Source of the DNA: Prostheceraeus crozeri
Taxonomy: Eukaryota; Platyhelminthes; Polycladida; Euryleptidae
Assembly (NCBI GenBank): GCA_907163375.1
Contig: CAJQUW010012973.1
Span: 461,117 to 525,116, forward strand
Direction of reading: 5' to 3'
Length of the DNA stretch: 64,000 nt
The position numbers were made by a program, and so were the translations under genes. Under the pieces are notes generated by a model. It did no database searches. It worked only from the letters and a program-made list of their open reading frames with translations, and had not been told where the DNA came from. Positions 11,788-21,840 of this stretch are shown in pieces. How positions within the stretch are numbered: position 1 is the first letter of the stretch; each line of letters begins with the position of its first letter.

Positions 11788-12048
11788 CCGCCTCACACGC
11801 ATCATCCGGAGATCCTGTTCCTGGCACGCCTGTATCAGTTCCATAAACATTTAGCTTGCTGATAACTGCAGCCTTGGTGCTTGCATCACCAATGAGGAAG
11901 ATATAGCGTGCCTCTACTTCACAAGAAACTTCATAAACTGCTTGTGCAGAGGTGACGTTTGAGACAACGGCACAGACGGGAAACGTCCACACATCCACAA
12001 AAGCACATGTCTTGAAAGTGTTGGAATAAACAACTTTGAAGTTGTATG
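11788..12048 (-). CDS. FTP/F5-8C-like domain, second-half exon (unit 1)
   Basis: A 261-nt exon encoding YNFKVVYSNTFKTC, then VSCEVEARYIFLIGD and ISKLNVYG, the second half of a fucolectin/F5-8C-like module, followed by a linker rich in G, P and T ending in CEAG. The acceptor AG is at 12049-12050 and the donor GTAAGT at 11782-11787; both are phase 1. It joins the first-half exon 25614-25817 across a 13.6 kb intron holding the RAG1-like transposon. Its counterpart at 43351-43611 differs by one synonymous base near position 11977. Confidence 0.75.
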
Positions 12049-12639
12049 CTGAAAGATGAAATTATGACATTTGTAACCAGAAACTGATTGCATGCAGAGC
12101 AGTATGACCTTACTTGTCTGAATTGAATGACTAAGGTTTGGGACTGCAAAATCCCGGAAAATATCAGCTCCGGGATTAAATTCAGTGTTGAACAGGAATG
12201 TAAATAAACAATTCTAAAATAAATGTTTCCGGAATTTGGAGAGTCCACAGGCGTAGGAGTGGCGTAGACTCGGAATTGCCAAATGTCTGTAATACTGTCG
12301 GGATTGTGACGACTTTCTTTTTAAGCGCAATTTGACAATGTAGGCACGAACAGAGGTAGAGGAAACGATACTGCAATCGAGGTTGAGCGAAGGCCGGTGA
12401 TTGGAACTAGCAAAGTCTCGACTTTCTTGAGCTCAGTAGTAGAAATCGCAAGCTCTACCCCGCGGACAGGATTAGCAAATATCAAGCTTATCAATTACAG
12501 TTGCGAGTAAAATATCAAATTATTCCAAACTATTTTCACCATGAATTGCACGAGCAGACTAAGATTCCATAATTACGAGGATTTCAAATTTCAGGAACCT
12601 GGAATTTACGAATCTTATATAAGCCTTTCATAGAGAACG

Positions 12640-12777
12640 GCAATGCAGTGTAGAACCATAGCGGTAGTCGGAAAGACGCAAAGGGAGAAATGCAGGCTGC
12701 AGAGAGGAATAAGCTGAGAGGGTCGTTGGGACTGACAAGGCTGGACCGAGTGAGGAAGGAGAATGCTAGAAGGCGAT
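12640..12777 (+). pseudogene. RTE-like non-LTR fragment, left piece
   Basis: The plus-strand translation reads GLTRLDRVRKENARRR just before the transposon starts. This resembles the C-terminal tail of RTE/pol-like proteins, where a G-V-T-x-x-D-R-x-R-N block precedes a K-x-x-R-x-R-W-x-G-H block. The latter appears on the far side of the transposon at 24592. The RAG1-like transposon therefore inserted into this old retrotransposon fragment. Short and degenerate; identification is by motif order only. Confidence 0.45.
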
Positions 12778-13061
12778 ACGGTGCTTGGAAATTGACTTTA
12801 ACCTTGAAAAAATTGTCCATAAAATCTGAAAATTGATTCTACATCAAAATTTTGTGCTGAAAACGAATATGATTTCAAAAAAATCGTACAACGAGCTCTT
12901 CAAAAGATAATTGACTTTTTTTGATCAGTATTGATCTGATTGATTACCAGTGATTGATTTAGTAGATTTGTACTTCTGTGATGTCATAATAGTGTGATAC
13001 AATGAGCAAATTAACCTGGCAGAAAACGAATATGATATTCAAAGTATCATAACTACAGCCG
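12778..13061 (+). repeat. Left terminal inverted repeat, outer part
   Basis: Matches the reverse complement of the right arm (about 24302-24585). It holds two copies of the box GAAAACGAATATGAT (12859-12873, 13022-13036) and a TGATCAGTATTGATCTGATT-type box. The BEL element interrupts it after AGCCG; the arm resumes at 19534. Confidence 0.85.
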
Positions 13062-13270
13062 TGTCGCGAACTTCTATTGTTAAAGGTTCGTACGTATTAT
13101 CAATCTGCTTTTGTCAAACTTTTATTGTTGAATGCTCCTATTATCAATTTGATATTGATGTCCGAGATCTGGATCAGTGTTCAACAGCTTTGTTTGTTCA
13201 ATGTTCTCTCTCACACAATACACTGACGCCGAACAGAGCACTCGTTTTCTCTTACAACGAATCCGCAACA
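13062..13270 (+). repeat. 5' LTR of BEL/Pao element
   Basis: 209 bp, beginning TGTCGCGAAC and ending CCGCAACA. By eye it is base-for-base identical to the 3' LTR at 19325-19533, which indicates a very recent insertion. Confidence 0.95.
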
Positions 13271-13288
13271 TGGCGCCCAACGCGTGTT
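13271..13288 (+). promoter_or_regulatory. Putative primer-binding site
   Basis: TGGCGCCCAACG begins immediately after the LTR CA end. A TGG start complements the CCA tail of a tRNA. The priming tRNA was not identified. Confidence 0.6.
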
Positions 13289-13413
13289 AGCAGCTCTCCG
13301 TTACAGAAGTTTTGACTCCTCGAATATAAACTATTGGAAAACGGCGTGAACGTTCTGGATTTTGAGGATGACGGAGAAGGATACCTTGGTGAGACAACGA
13401 GGTCTTTTCAGAA

Positions 13414-15260
13414 ATGGATAAATGTCTAGACTATAAATTAAAAATTCAATCCGCTTTAGCGCTTTTGCAGTCTTTTGATAGTTCTGATGTCAAACATGGA
13501 AAAACGATTTCTGAATCAGCCTCTGTCAAACTTCCAAAACTTACCTTGCCTATTTTTTCGGGAAGTAAGATGGAGTGGTAATCATTTTATGATATTTTTG
13601 AGACGTCTATTATAAACAATCCATCTTTATCCGATATACAAAAGTTTGTGTACTTGCAATCATGCCTGACAGGTACAGCTAAGGCTGCCATAGGGGGTTT
13701 GAACCTTGCATCAAAGAACTTTGGGATAGCAATTGACATTCTACGAGAAAGATTCGGATCTCCTCGTAACGTCATTAATGTCCATTTACGTACTATTCAA
13801 GATCTGATATGTAAGTCTGAGTGTGTTTCTCATTTGCGTGAGTTTTGTGACAGTATAAAGTTGCATGTCCGTTGTTTGGAAAGTTTAGGTGTTCACACTA
13901 ACTCATATGAAATGGTTATTTTACCAAAGATTATTTCTAAGTTGCCGAGGGATATCAAGTTATGTGTATGCGAAAAATCTTACGTTATGGATTCTATTGA
14001 GGCATTTCTAGATATTTTTGAAAACGTTATTAAACTTCGTGAAACGATTGATGATAACTATACAACTACAAAACGTATTAGTTTCAAAGACAAAATTGGT
14101 GGCGGACAGAATACTAACTCCGGTTCGGTTATTGCTTTGACTACGACAGATGACTCATTGAATACTGTAAATCGAGGTCGTAACGTTATGAAGCTTCGCT
14201 GTACCTTCTGTGGTGGGGAGCACAAGTCTTCTTGGTGCGAGATAATACCCTTCTTGGAGGACAGAATTAGCTTTCTAAAGAACGAAAAGAGATGCTTTAT
14301 TTGTCTCAAGAGTAATCACATGGCCCTTTCATGCAAATCCAAGGGTAACTGTAAAAAATGTACTAAGTCGCTTCATCACATCGCTATCTGTCCAAAAGTG
14401 ATAAAGAAAAAACCTACAGAGGATTCAGATAAAAATAATCCAGACAGTATCGCAAAGCAGATTGTTCACGTACCTTCAAATGAAGCATCTGTATTGACAA
14501 CAGCGGATAAGGGAGCGCACGTTATGCTTCCAACAGCAAAAGTTATACTCAAGTCTCCGAGCCATGATAAAGAACTTATGGTTAAAGCGATATTCGATAC
14601 CGCAAGCTCACGAAGCTACGTAAGACGTGACTTATGTGAATACTTGTCGATTACTCTTGGTCAAGAAGAGCAATTACCCTTAAATACTTTCGGTACTAAT
14701 TCTCAAGTATCACATACTATTTCTCCCGTAAATATCGAGTTCAGTAAAGTTAATTCTCCGATTTCAATGAAGTTAAAAGCATGCACAGTGGACATTATTT
14801 GCAATCCTCAACATTCTATAAGTGTACAAGATTTCCCACATTTACGCGGTCTCGATTTAGCTGATCCTTATGACGCTCGAGATACACAACTTGATATTGG
14901 GATATTGATTGGGGCTGACCAATATTATAACTTTGTTTTCGGGGATCAAATTATTCGAGGGACTGAGGATCACCTGGTTGCAGTAAATAGCAAGTTGGGT
15001 TGGATCATCCAAGGTCCTATATTCATTAATCCGAATTCGAAATTTTTTGTGGAGCAGACCTGGTCAACGACAGCGATGCTATGTAAAGAAGATGATTGTA
15101 TTCAGCAACTCCAAAAGTTCTGGAACCTTGAACACATTGGCATACTTCCCAAAGAAGTTGAAGAATCTACATTTCTCCCAGATATTCAATACTCCAATAA
15201 TCGCTATACTATTGCTTTGCCCTGGAAACAAGAAAAGTCAAGTCTCCCGTTGACATCGAA
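13414..15260 (+). pseudogene. BEL gag-protease region
   Basis: Reading from the ATG at 13414, a frame open except for one TAA at 13579-13581 (in the EWxSF motif region) continues to about 15260. The first third is a BEL-type gag (DUF1759-like: LTLPIFSGS, then YLQSCLTGTAKAAIGGL). Two or three zinc knuckles follow (CTFCGGEHKSSWC at about 14200-14240, CFICLKSNHMALSC at about 14290-14335, and a further CKKC-like one). The aspartic protease motif is DTASS at about 14596, followed by the LGWIIQGPI block. The frame then runs into a displaced RNase H piece. The element's proteins act in a cytoplasmic virus-like particle. The single stop argues for very recent decay. Confidence 0.85.
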
Positions 15261-15277
15261 TTTCTCGATTGCATTGT

Positions 15278-15409
15278 CTTTTACTGTCAAGACTTATCGA
15301 CTATTTGCGACCTTTATTCTCAGATGTTTGTTTTTTCTGTTGGAGTGACAGCAAAACTGCTTTATCGTGGATCACCAACCAAACCAAAGTGTGGCCCGTA
15401 TTTATTCAG
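15278..15409 (+). pseudogene. Displaced RNase H fragment in BEL element
   Basis: These 132 bp are a direct copy of 17465-17596, part of the RNase H domain (CFFCWSDSKTALSWITNQ). They are fused directly to a reverse-transcriptase segment at about 15410, an order never expected in an intact pol. Confidence 0.85.
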
Positions 15410-15784
15410 GCTGGATTTAATCTCAGACAATGGCATACAAATTCAAGTGATCTCGACAAAATCTTTTCTCAAGGAAACGTCGGTAGTGGCGTCGATTCTA
15501 GATTCGAGTCGGAGAGGATTCAAGAAGACACATCTACGTTTTCTGAGTCGATTCTTAATCAAGATATGTCTACGGCAAAACCGGATAACACTGTATCAAT
15601 TCTCGGAATACCATGGAATTTTGAGGATGATGTTTTTCAAATTGATTATCGACATATTGTCGCGACTGAAGGTCCAAAAACCAAAAGATCAATTTTGTCT
15701 GAAGCAGCTCAATTTTATGATCCCATTGGCTACCTCGCTCCTACCCTGATTATACCAAAAACAATATTTCAAAGCCTCTGTAAT
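15410..15784 (+). pseudogene. Displaced RT thumb/connection segment (direct orientation)
   Basis: Encodes AGFNLRQWHTNSSDL through SEAAQFYDPIGYLAPT, the RT thumb/connection region of BEL elements (FDPxGxLxP motif). It is the inverted copy of about 16362-16735, so the element carries this piece twice in opposite orientations. Confidence 0.85.
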
Positions 15785-17345
15785 TCCGATAATCAGACTG
15801 GGTATACTAGGTAGACTACATGGTCCTTGTAGCAAACAGTCGTTGAGGGATATCGATCTTTTATTCTTCCTGCACGAGGCATCAAAAACAATGCGGATTT
15901 TCGTCGATTCAGAAGTCATTCGTATAACTGGTCGATGAGGTAAGTAGTGAATGGGAGTGCTGTTGGATGCACTCTGATCGACTTTTTCAATCATTTCGTT
16001 CCTCAACTGATCATCGAAAATTTTCTGGTATTCGTGGTAAACGTTTTGGTTTGATTTCACTTCTTGGATCGTTTTATTCAATCGCTTCAATGCATTCAAT
16101 GGGGAAACTTTACTTTTAGCTATCAATATATTGCATGAAATATCCCCGCTGTCGTATTCAATGCGCAAGTATACGACCGACGCATACGCTGCCTTAGAAG
16201 CGTCTGCAAAGGCATGTATTTGCACATTTATTGCATTTTCACAATAATCGAAGTATGGCCGTCGTAAAGACAATGAAAATTTTGACATATCGGAGAACCA
16301 TGATTTCCATTTGGAAGCTGTTTCATCATCAACAGTCGAATCCCAGTCACATTTCGATTTACAGAGGCTTTGAAATATTGTTTTTGGTATAATCAGGGTA
16401 GGAGCGAGGTAGCCAATGGGATCATAAAATTGAGCTGCTTCAGACAAAATTGATCTTTTGGTTTTTGGACCTTCAGTCGCGACAATATGTCGATAATCAA
16501 TTTGAAAAACATCATCCTCAAAATTCCATGGTATTCCGAGAATTGATACAGTGTTATCCGGTTTTGCCGTAGACATATCTTGATTAAGAATCGACTCAGA
16601 AAACGTAGATGTGTCTTCTTGAATCCTCTCCGACTCGAATCTAGAATCGACGCCACTACCGACGTTTCCTTGAGAAAAGATTTTGTCGAGATCACTTGAA
16701 TTTGTATGCCATTGTCTGAGATTAAATCCAGCATCAGAAAAAATACGACGTGAAATTGAATACAACTGCTCGGCCTCGTTTAATGATGAACATCCCGTTA
16801 TCAGATTGTCGACATACATGCTGTCTTTCAATTTCTCCATTAAGGCCGGATACAGAGAGCTGAATTTATGCAAATGTTCATGAATGACACGTTCCAGAAT
16901 TGCCGGACTGCATGTTAATCCGAATACCAAAGACCGATGTCGATACGTTATCAAATTGTTATCCGAATCAAGCCACAAAAAACGAAGTGAATCTCTATCA
17001 TCTGGGTTAATTTGGATTTGTAAAAAAGCCTTTTCTATATCAGCAGTTATCCCGATGGCGTGTAGACGAAATCCGATAATCAGACTGGGTATACTAGGTA
17101 GACTACATGGTCCTTGTAGCAAACAGTCGTTGAGGGATATCGATCTTTTATTCTTCCTGCACGAGGCATCAAAAACAATGCGGATTTTCGTCGATTCAGA
17201 AGTCATTCGTATAACTGGTCGATGAGGTAAGTAGTGAATGGGAGTGCTGTTGGATGCACTCTGATCGACTTTTTCAATCATTTCGTTCCTCAACTGATCA
17301 TCGAAAATTTTCTGGTATTCGTGGTAAACGTTTTGGTTTGATTTC
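15785..17345 (-). pseudogene. Inverted reverse transcriptase block of BEL element
   Basis: On the minus strand this block encodes the BEL RT in proper order: YLPHRPVIR, TKIRIVFDAS, CLLQGP, ADIEKAFLQI, TCSPAILERVI, MYVDNLITG (the YVDD box reads YVDN) and FYDPIGYLAPT, then the beginning of RNase H (HAFADASKAAYASVVY). It is inverted relative to gag and integrase. Its two ends, 15785-16058 and 17072-17345, are 274-bp direct repeats of each other. The frame is open for 567 residues on the minus strand, but the block cannot be expressed as part of pol. The YVDN variant occurs in some elements of this group as far as I recall; it is not by itself proof of inactivity. Confidence 0.88.
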
Positions 17346-17354
17346 GTTGTATAC

Positions 17355-18995
17355 TTGCGCATTGAATACGACAGCGGGGATATTTCATGCAATATATTGA
17401 TAGCTAAAAGTAAAGTTTCCCCATTGAATGCATTAACTATTCCTCGCTTGGAATTGATGGGATGTCTTTTACTGTCAAGACTTATCGACTATTTGCGACC
17501 TTTATTCTCAGATGTTTGTTTTTTCTGTTGGAGTGACAGCAAAACTGCTTTATCGTGGATCACCAACCAAACCAAAGTGTGGCCCGTATTTATTCAGAAC
17601 AGGGTTTCAGAAATTCGTCGACATACACATGATTGTCAGTGGAGATATGTTCCATCCGAACATAATCCCGCCGATTTACCTTCGAGAGGCGTAGCTCCCT
17701 TGTCTTTGATAGGAAATTCTGTTTGGTGGAATGGACCTACATTTCTACAATATGAATTGAATCATTGGCCCGAAAACGAGCAAATTTCTAAAACATCCGA
17801 TGAGAATACAAGAAGTGATGTCTGCCTTTTAGCGCAATCGTCATCGTCTATTTCGAATATCATTGAAATCGATCGCTACTCCTCCTTCCAAAAGCTACTG
17901 AGAGTTACGGCAATTGTTATTAAGTTTATTAGAAAATTGAGAGAAAGATATTGGATTATCAAAGGAAGACAACACGTCAAGAAGTTCGTTCGCCGATGCC
18001 ATTGGTGTCAACGGGTTCAAGGGTTTCATTATGTCCAAAAGGCTGTTCCTGATATTCCGAAATTTCGATTAAGTCAGATACGTGCTTTTTCTTCCGTCGG
18101 AATTGATTACTGTGGACCCTTGTATTCGCGCAGTAATGGGGAGAGTACGGTCAGAAAATGTTACATTTGCCTTTTCGTGTGCGCATCCACAAGAGCCATG
18201 CATCTGGAACTGGTTCCGGATTTAACTGCCTTAGCCTTTTGCAGGGCACTCAAAAGATTTGTTGGACGACGGGGAATTCCGCATATTGTATCCGATAACG
18301 CTAAAAATTTTAAAGCGGCTTTCAATATCTTGAAAGCTGTGTCTGAAGATGATGCTGTGTCGAGGTACACAAGTTCTAAGCGGATTGTATGGAATTTTAT
18401 CGTAGAAAAGGCAGCCTGGATGGGCGGGTTTTATGAGAGAATAGTCAAAGAGGTGAAAGTTGCTCTTAAGAAAACCGTCCGCAAATCACTGTTAACATAC
18501 GAAGAATTGGAAACGACTGTCATTGAGATTGAGGGTGTGCTCAATTCCAGGCCGCTACTGTATGTTGGGGAGGAAAATGAAGGCATGATACTCTCTCCCA
18601 GTCATTTCATTATTCTCCAACGTCATACACATCTTCCGGATTCTCCGTATACCGAACCAGTTCAGTTGAATATTCACGATAAGATTCGCTATCAGAGAAA
18701 CTTATTAAATTGTTTCTGGGATATATGGCTGAAAATGTACGTTACATCATTACGGGAAAAGGGTTGGTGTAGTCATCGAGGATCGTCTGATGAGCCCGAA
18801 GTGAATGATGTTGTAATGCTGATGGATGAAAAAATACCCAGATTAAATTGGAAAATTGGTACTATTCTTGAAGTTTGTAGAGGGCGCGATAATTGTATTC
18901 GATCTGCTGTAGTGATTGTGAGGAGTGGTAATAGGTGCGTGCGTTTGCGTAGGCCCATTCGCCTATTGGTGCCCATAGAAAAAGGTTCTGATTAA
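17355..18995 (+). pseudogene. BEL RNase H - integrase region
   Basis: A 546-residue open frame in the element's sense orientation. It starts in RNase H (IPRLELMGCLLLSRL, WSDSKTALSWI, RYVPSEHNPADLPSRG) and continues into the integrase. The catalytic positions are D in GIDYCGPL, D in IVSDNAKNF and E in GGFYERIVKEVK. A C-terminal block follows that resembles DUF5641 (VNDVVMLMDE…WKIGTI). Between about 17930 and 17940 the text jumps from a linker to LRERYWIIKGRQ, so the usual segment with the H-x-H half of the zinc-binding domain and the preceding spacer is missing. An internal deletion is the simplest explanation. Only the C-x-x-C half (CHWCQ) remains. Confidence 0.87.
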
Positions 18996-19310
18996 TTCAA
19001 ATGCATGGTTCAATCCCCCTCTCAAATCTAACCTATTTCTTACGATTTGTACATTCGTTTTGTACTTATGTTCAGTTATTATGCCCGACACAGTTGCTTT
19101 TTGAACGGGTACCGTATCATATTTCTACATGTCTCAAATCGTATTTCTATTTTTTGCGTAGATCGTGCTCTGAAGAAAGACTGAATGCCTCTTTTATTCA
19201 TGCAATGCATGAATAGTGATCTTCATGCGTCTATGATTGGAGTGATAATTTATTATCTATTCTCTCTGCGAGTTATCCGTTATATTTGTTTTTTTTATGC
19301 CTGCTCCCAT

Positions 19311-19324
19311 AAAAAATAGGGGAG
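19311..19324 (+). promoter_or_regulatory. Polypurine tract of BEL element
   Basis: AAAAAATAGGGGAG lies directly before the 3' LTR, the expected place and composition for plus-strand priming. Confidence 0.75.
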
Positions 19325-19533
19325 TGTCGCGAACTTCTATTGTTAAAGGTTCGTACGTATTATCAATCTGCTTTTGTCAAACTTTTATTGTTGAATGCTC
19401 CTATTATCAATTTGATATTGATGTCCGAGATCTGGATCAGTGTTCAACAGCTTTGTTTGTTCAATGTTCTCTCTCACACAATACACTGACGCCGAACAGA
19501 GCACTCGTTTTCTCTTACAACGAATCCGCAACA
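19325..19533 (+). repeat. 3' LTR of BEL/Pao element
   Basis: 209 bp, identical by eye to the 5' LTR, ending CCGCAACA and followed by the target duplication AGCCG (19534-19538). Confidence 0.95.
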
Positions 19534-19770
19534 AGCCGATTATACGTTTCGGATGAGCCATTGATCAATATCGATCTGATTGATTGATTAATGATCGATT
19601 ACACGATATGGAATATTAAAATGTCTAAAATGTTGATTAGATGTAAGATTCTGACGCAGAAAACGAATATGATATCCAAAATATCATCACTGCAGCAGAC
19701 TACAAGTTACATATTAATTATTGATCAATATCGATCTGATTGATGGTGATTGATTTGCCTTAGAATACGA
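19534..19770 (+). repeat. Left terminal inverted repeat, inner part
   Basis: Continuation of the TIR after the BEL insertion. It contains a box GAAAACGAATATGAT at 19659-19673 and TGATCAATATCGATCTGATT boxes near 19563 and 19722. A diverged fourth box lies just inside at 19826-19840. It matches the reverse complement of about 24090-24301. Confidence 0.8.
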
Positions 19771-20152
19771 ATATATCCTCTGCACATAGGTTGGTATGTT
19801 TTAGAATGGTGAATATGATTATGTCGAAAACGAACATGGTGTTAAAATGTATGATAACTGCAGCAGAGTATAAGATACAGACTAGCTTCAGATTACTTCA
19901 GGTGTCGTCTTATCGGTTTCACACTTATGTAAGTATAGTAATAACATGTGGAAACAGCGCTACCACGAATCGACAAAGCAGAACAATGGAACAGTTTCTG
20001 ATGAGGACAGTATGACGCACGCACACAATGATGTTTGTCATGCCGTGTGACTAATCGATGATCATTCGATTATTCTATTCGATAGCCGCTGTCGTATCGA
20101 AGCCAGTCTGATCGGAGCATTAGTCTTTCTCATTCTTCATTCGTTTGACGTT

Positions 20153-20389
20153 ATGGCTCATGCTCATCATGCATCAACTCACAAGGAATGTTTGCAAAAG
20201 GTCTGTTTGATATGTTTCAATAAATGTGGCAAGGACAATCGATGTATCACAGACAGGCAATACAATTTGATTTCCGAGTTTGTTTTCCATGGATTTAATC
20301 GCGATGACTGGAGACTACCAACTGTTATATGTGGAACATGTCGATTGGTTTTGGGTGAGTACGCCAATGGCAATTTACTCGTAAATTGA
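20153..20389 (+). pseudogene. N-terminal zinc-finger part of RAG1/Transib-like transposase
   Basis: From the ATG at 20153 the translation begins MAHAHHASTHKEC and holds VCLICFNKC followed, after a DRQYNLISEF-type helix, by LPTVICGTCRLVL. This C-x2-C … C-x2-C layout resembles the zinc-binding N-terminal region of RAG1 and of N-RAG-TP type transposons. The frame ends at 20389. A GTGAGT at 20355-20360 could be a splice donor, so the stop may be in an intron. The rest of the protein resumes after the CR1-like insertion at about 21840. Confidence 0.6.
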
Positions 20390-20485
20390 GTGTATATGAT
20401 TATAGTGAGGTTGGTCGGCATCAATATCATACCAGGTCAAGATATACAAATTGTGACTGCCTTGTTTGTACTATTTCCAAAACTA

Positions 20486-21685
20486 ATGTATAAAGTATCC
20501 TCCGACATTTTGTTAGCCATGGATAATGGCGACCTATCCCTCATTGCCCTCCTCGACCTCAGTTCTGCATTTGACTCAGTCCACCATGACATACTTCTCC
20601 GTCGCCTCGAAGTCTCGTTTGGCCTGCATGGACAGGTCCTTTCCTGGTTCGCATCATTTATTACGGATCGATCCTATTCTGTAGTGTGTGACACCTCCAC
20701 TTCATCTCCAGTTTCGTCGTCTCATGGGGTCCCTCAAGGCTCCGTGCTTGGCCCTATCTTGTTTCTCCTGTACACGTCTGACCTTCCCAATATTATCACA
20801 TCTCATGGTCTTTCCTACCATATGTATGCTGATGATATCCAAATCTACGGCTCCTGTCATCCATCCCAGATCCATGTCCTCTCCAACAAGATGTCCAACT
20901 GCTTATCTGCTGTTCACGACTGGCTAGCGAGCAATCGTCTCTTGCTTAACGCCAGTAAGACTGAAATCATGTGGCTCACCTCTAAAAGACGCCGCAATCT
21001 TGTTCCACAGTCTCCTATTATTATCGGACAACAAGACTCCATCACTCCGACTAACAAAATCCGCAATCTCGGGGTCATTCTTGATCCCTGTCTGTCCATG
21101 CAACACCACATTTCTAGCACGGTCTCCAAATGTTTTGGTGCACTTCGCCAGCTTCGCTCACTCCGCCGCTTCCTTCCTCTACCGGTTTTAAACACTCTCA
21201 TGGTTTCCCTCGTTCACTCCCGGCTCGATTTTTGCTCCAGTCTACTTTATGGCCTACCAGACAATTCCCTCTGCAAGCTTCAATCAATTCTTAATGCAGG
21301 TGCGCGAATTCTGTTCAATACCAGCTCCCGCGACCACGTGACCCCTCTACTACGATCCCTTCAGTGGTTACCGATTCGCTATAGGATTACCTATCGCCTG
21401 GCAGTTTTCGCCTTCAAATGCATTCGCGGTTCAGCTCCTTCCTACATGTGCTCCATGCTTCAATCTGTGTCCTGCAATCCCACACGCTGTAATCTCCGAT
21501 CCGCTTCCAATGATGACCTGTTGATCCCCTCCTCCCGCCTGAGGACCGTCAGAGCTCGTGCCTTTCCGATTGCGGCTGCTCGTATCTGGAATAACCTGCC
21601 GACAAGCCTTAAGACAACTTCATCCATTTCATCCTTCAAGAGACACCTGAAGGTTGAACTCCTGCGCATTGCCTACTTATCTTGA
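20486..21685 (+). pseudogene. Reverse transcriptase C-terminal two-thirds, CR1/L2-like
   Basis: Reads VSSDILLAMDNGDLS, then LLDLSSAFDSVHHDILL (palm), GVPQGSVLGPILFLLYT, YADDIQIYG (catalytic YADD), ASNRLLLNASKTEIMW and a long C-terminal thumb/connection region ending with a stop at 21686. The order and spelling fit the CR1/L2/Rex group; the exact clade is not certain. The frame is fully open here, whereas the unit 2 copy has two frameshifts. The endonuclease and N-terminus are missing, so it cannot be autonomous. The frame extends upstream to 20390 only by chance. Confidence 0.85.
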
Positions 21686-21838
21686 GCTTTGCTCCTTCTT
21701 CTGCTTCCCTTGTCCTGTTGACCCTTAATCTTTGACTTTTGATGACTGTTTCACTGTAGAAAGTGCCCTTGAAGTCTTCGGACATAAATGTCACTTGAAT
21801 CTGTTCGTATAATAAAATAAAATAAAAAAATAAAATAA
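20486..21838 (+). mobile_element. 5'-truncated CR1/L2-like non-LTR retrotransposon (unit 1)
   Basis: Starts abruptly inside the RT domain and ends in an AAAAT-type tail (21811-21838) after a 3' UTR, the structure of a 5'-truncated target-primed insertion. It separates the zinc-finger part from the core of the RAG1-like transposase. Base composition is visibly more GC- and CT-rich than its surroundings. A short flanking repeat (TAATG) is possible but too short to claim as a target duplication. Confidence 0.82.
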
Positions 21839-21840
21839 TG

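Larger units (their letters stand above)
13062..19533 (+). mobile_element. BEL/Pao LTR retrotransposon (unit 1 only, internally rearranged)
   Basis: A 6472-bp element inserted in the left TIR of the RAG1-like transposon. It has two identical 209-bp LTRs (TG…CA), a 5-bp target duplication AGCCG (13057-13061 and 19534-19538), a primer-binding-like site after the 5' LTR, a purine tract before the 3' LTR, gag-protease, RT, RNase H and integrase. The empty site with a single AGCCG is at 44620-44624. The central RT part is inverted and partly duplicated, gag has a stop codon and the integrase lacks its N-terminal zinc-binding part, so this copy cannot encode a complete set of proteins. Confidence 0.93.

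Noticed and set aside
13062-19533. Considered whether the BEL element could be an intact retrovirus-like element with an envelope gene
   Set aside because: No open frame of suitable size lies between integrase (ending 18995) and the 3' LTR apart from a short 71-residue frame; pol is rearranged and gag has a stop.
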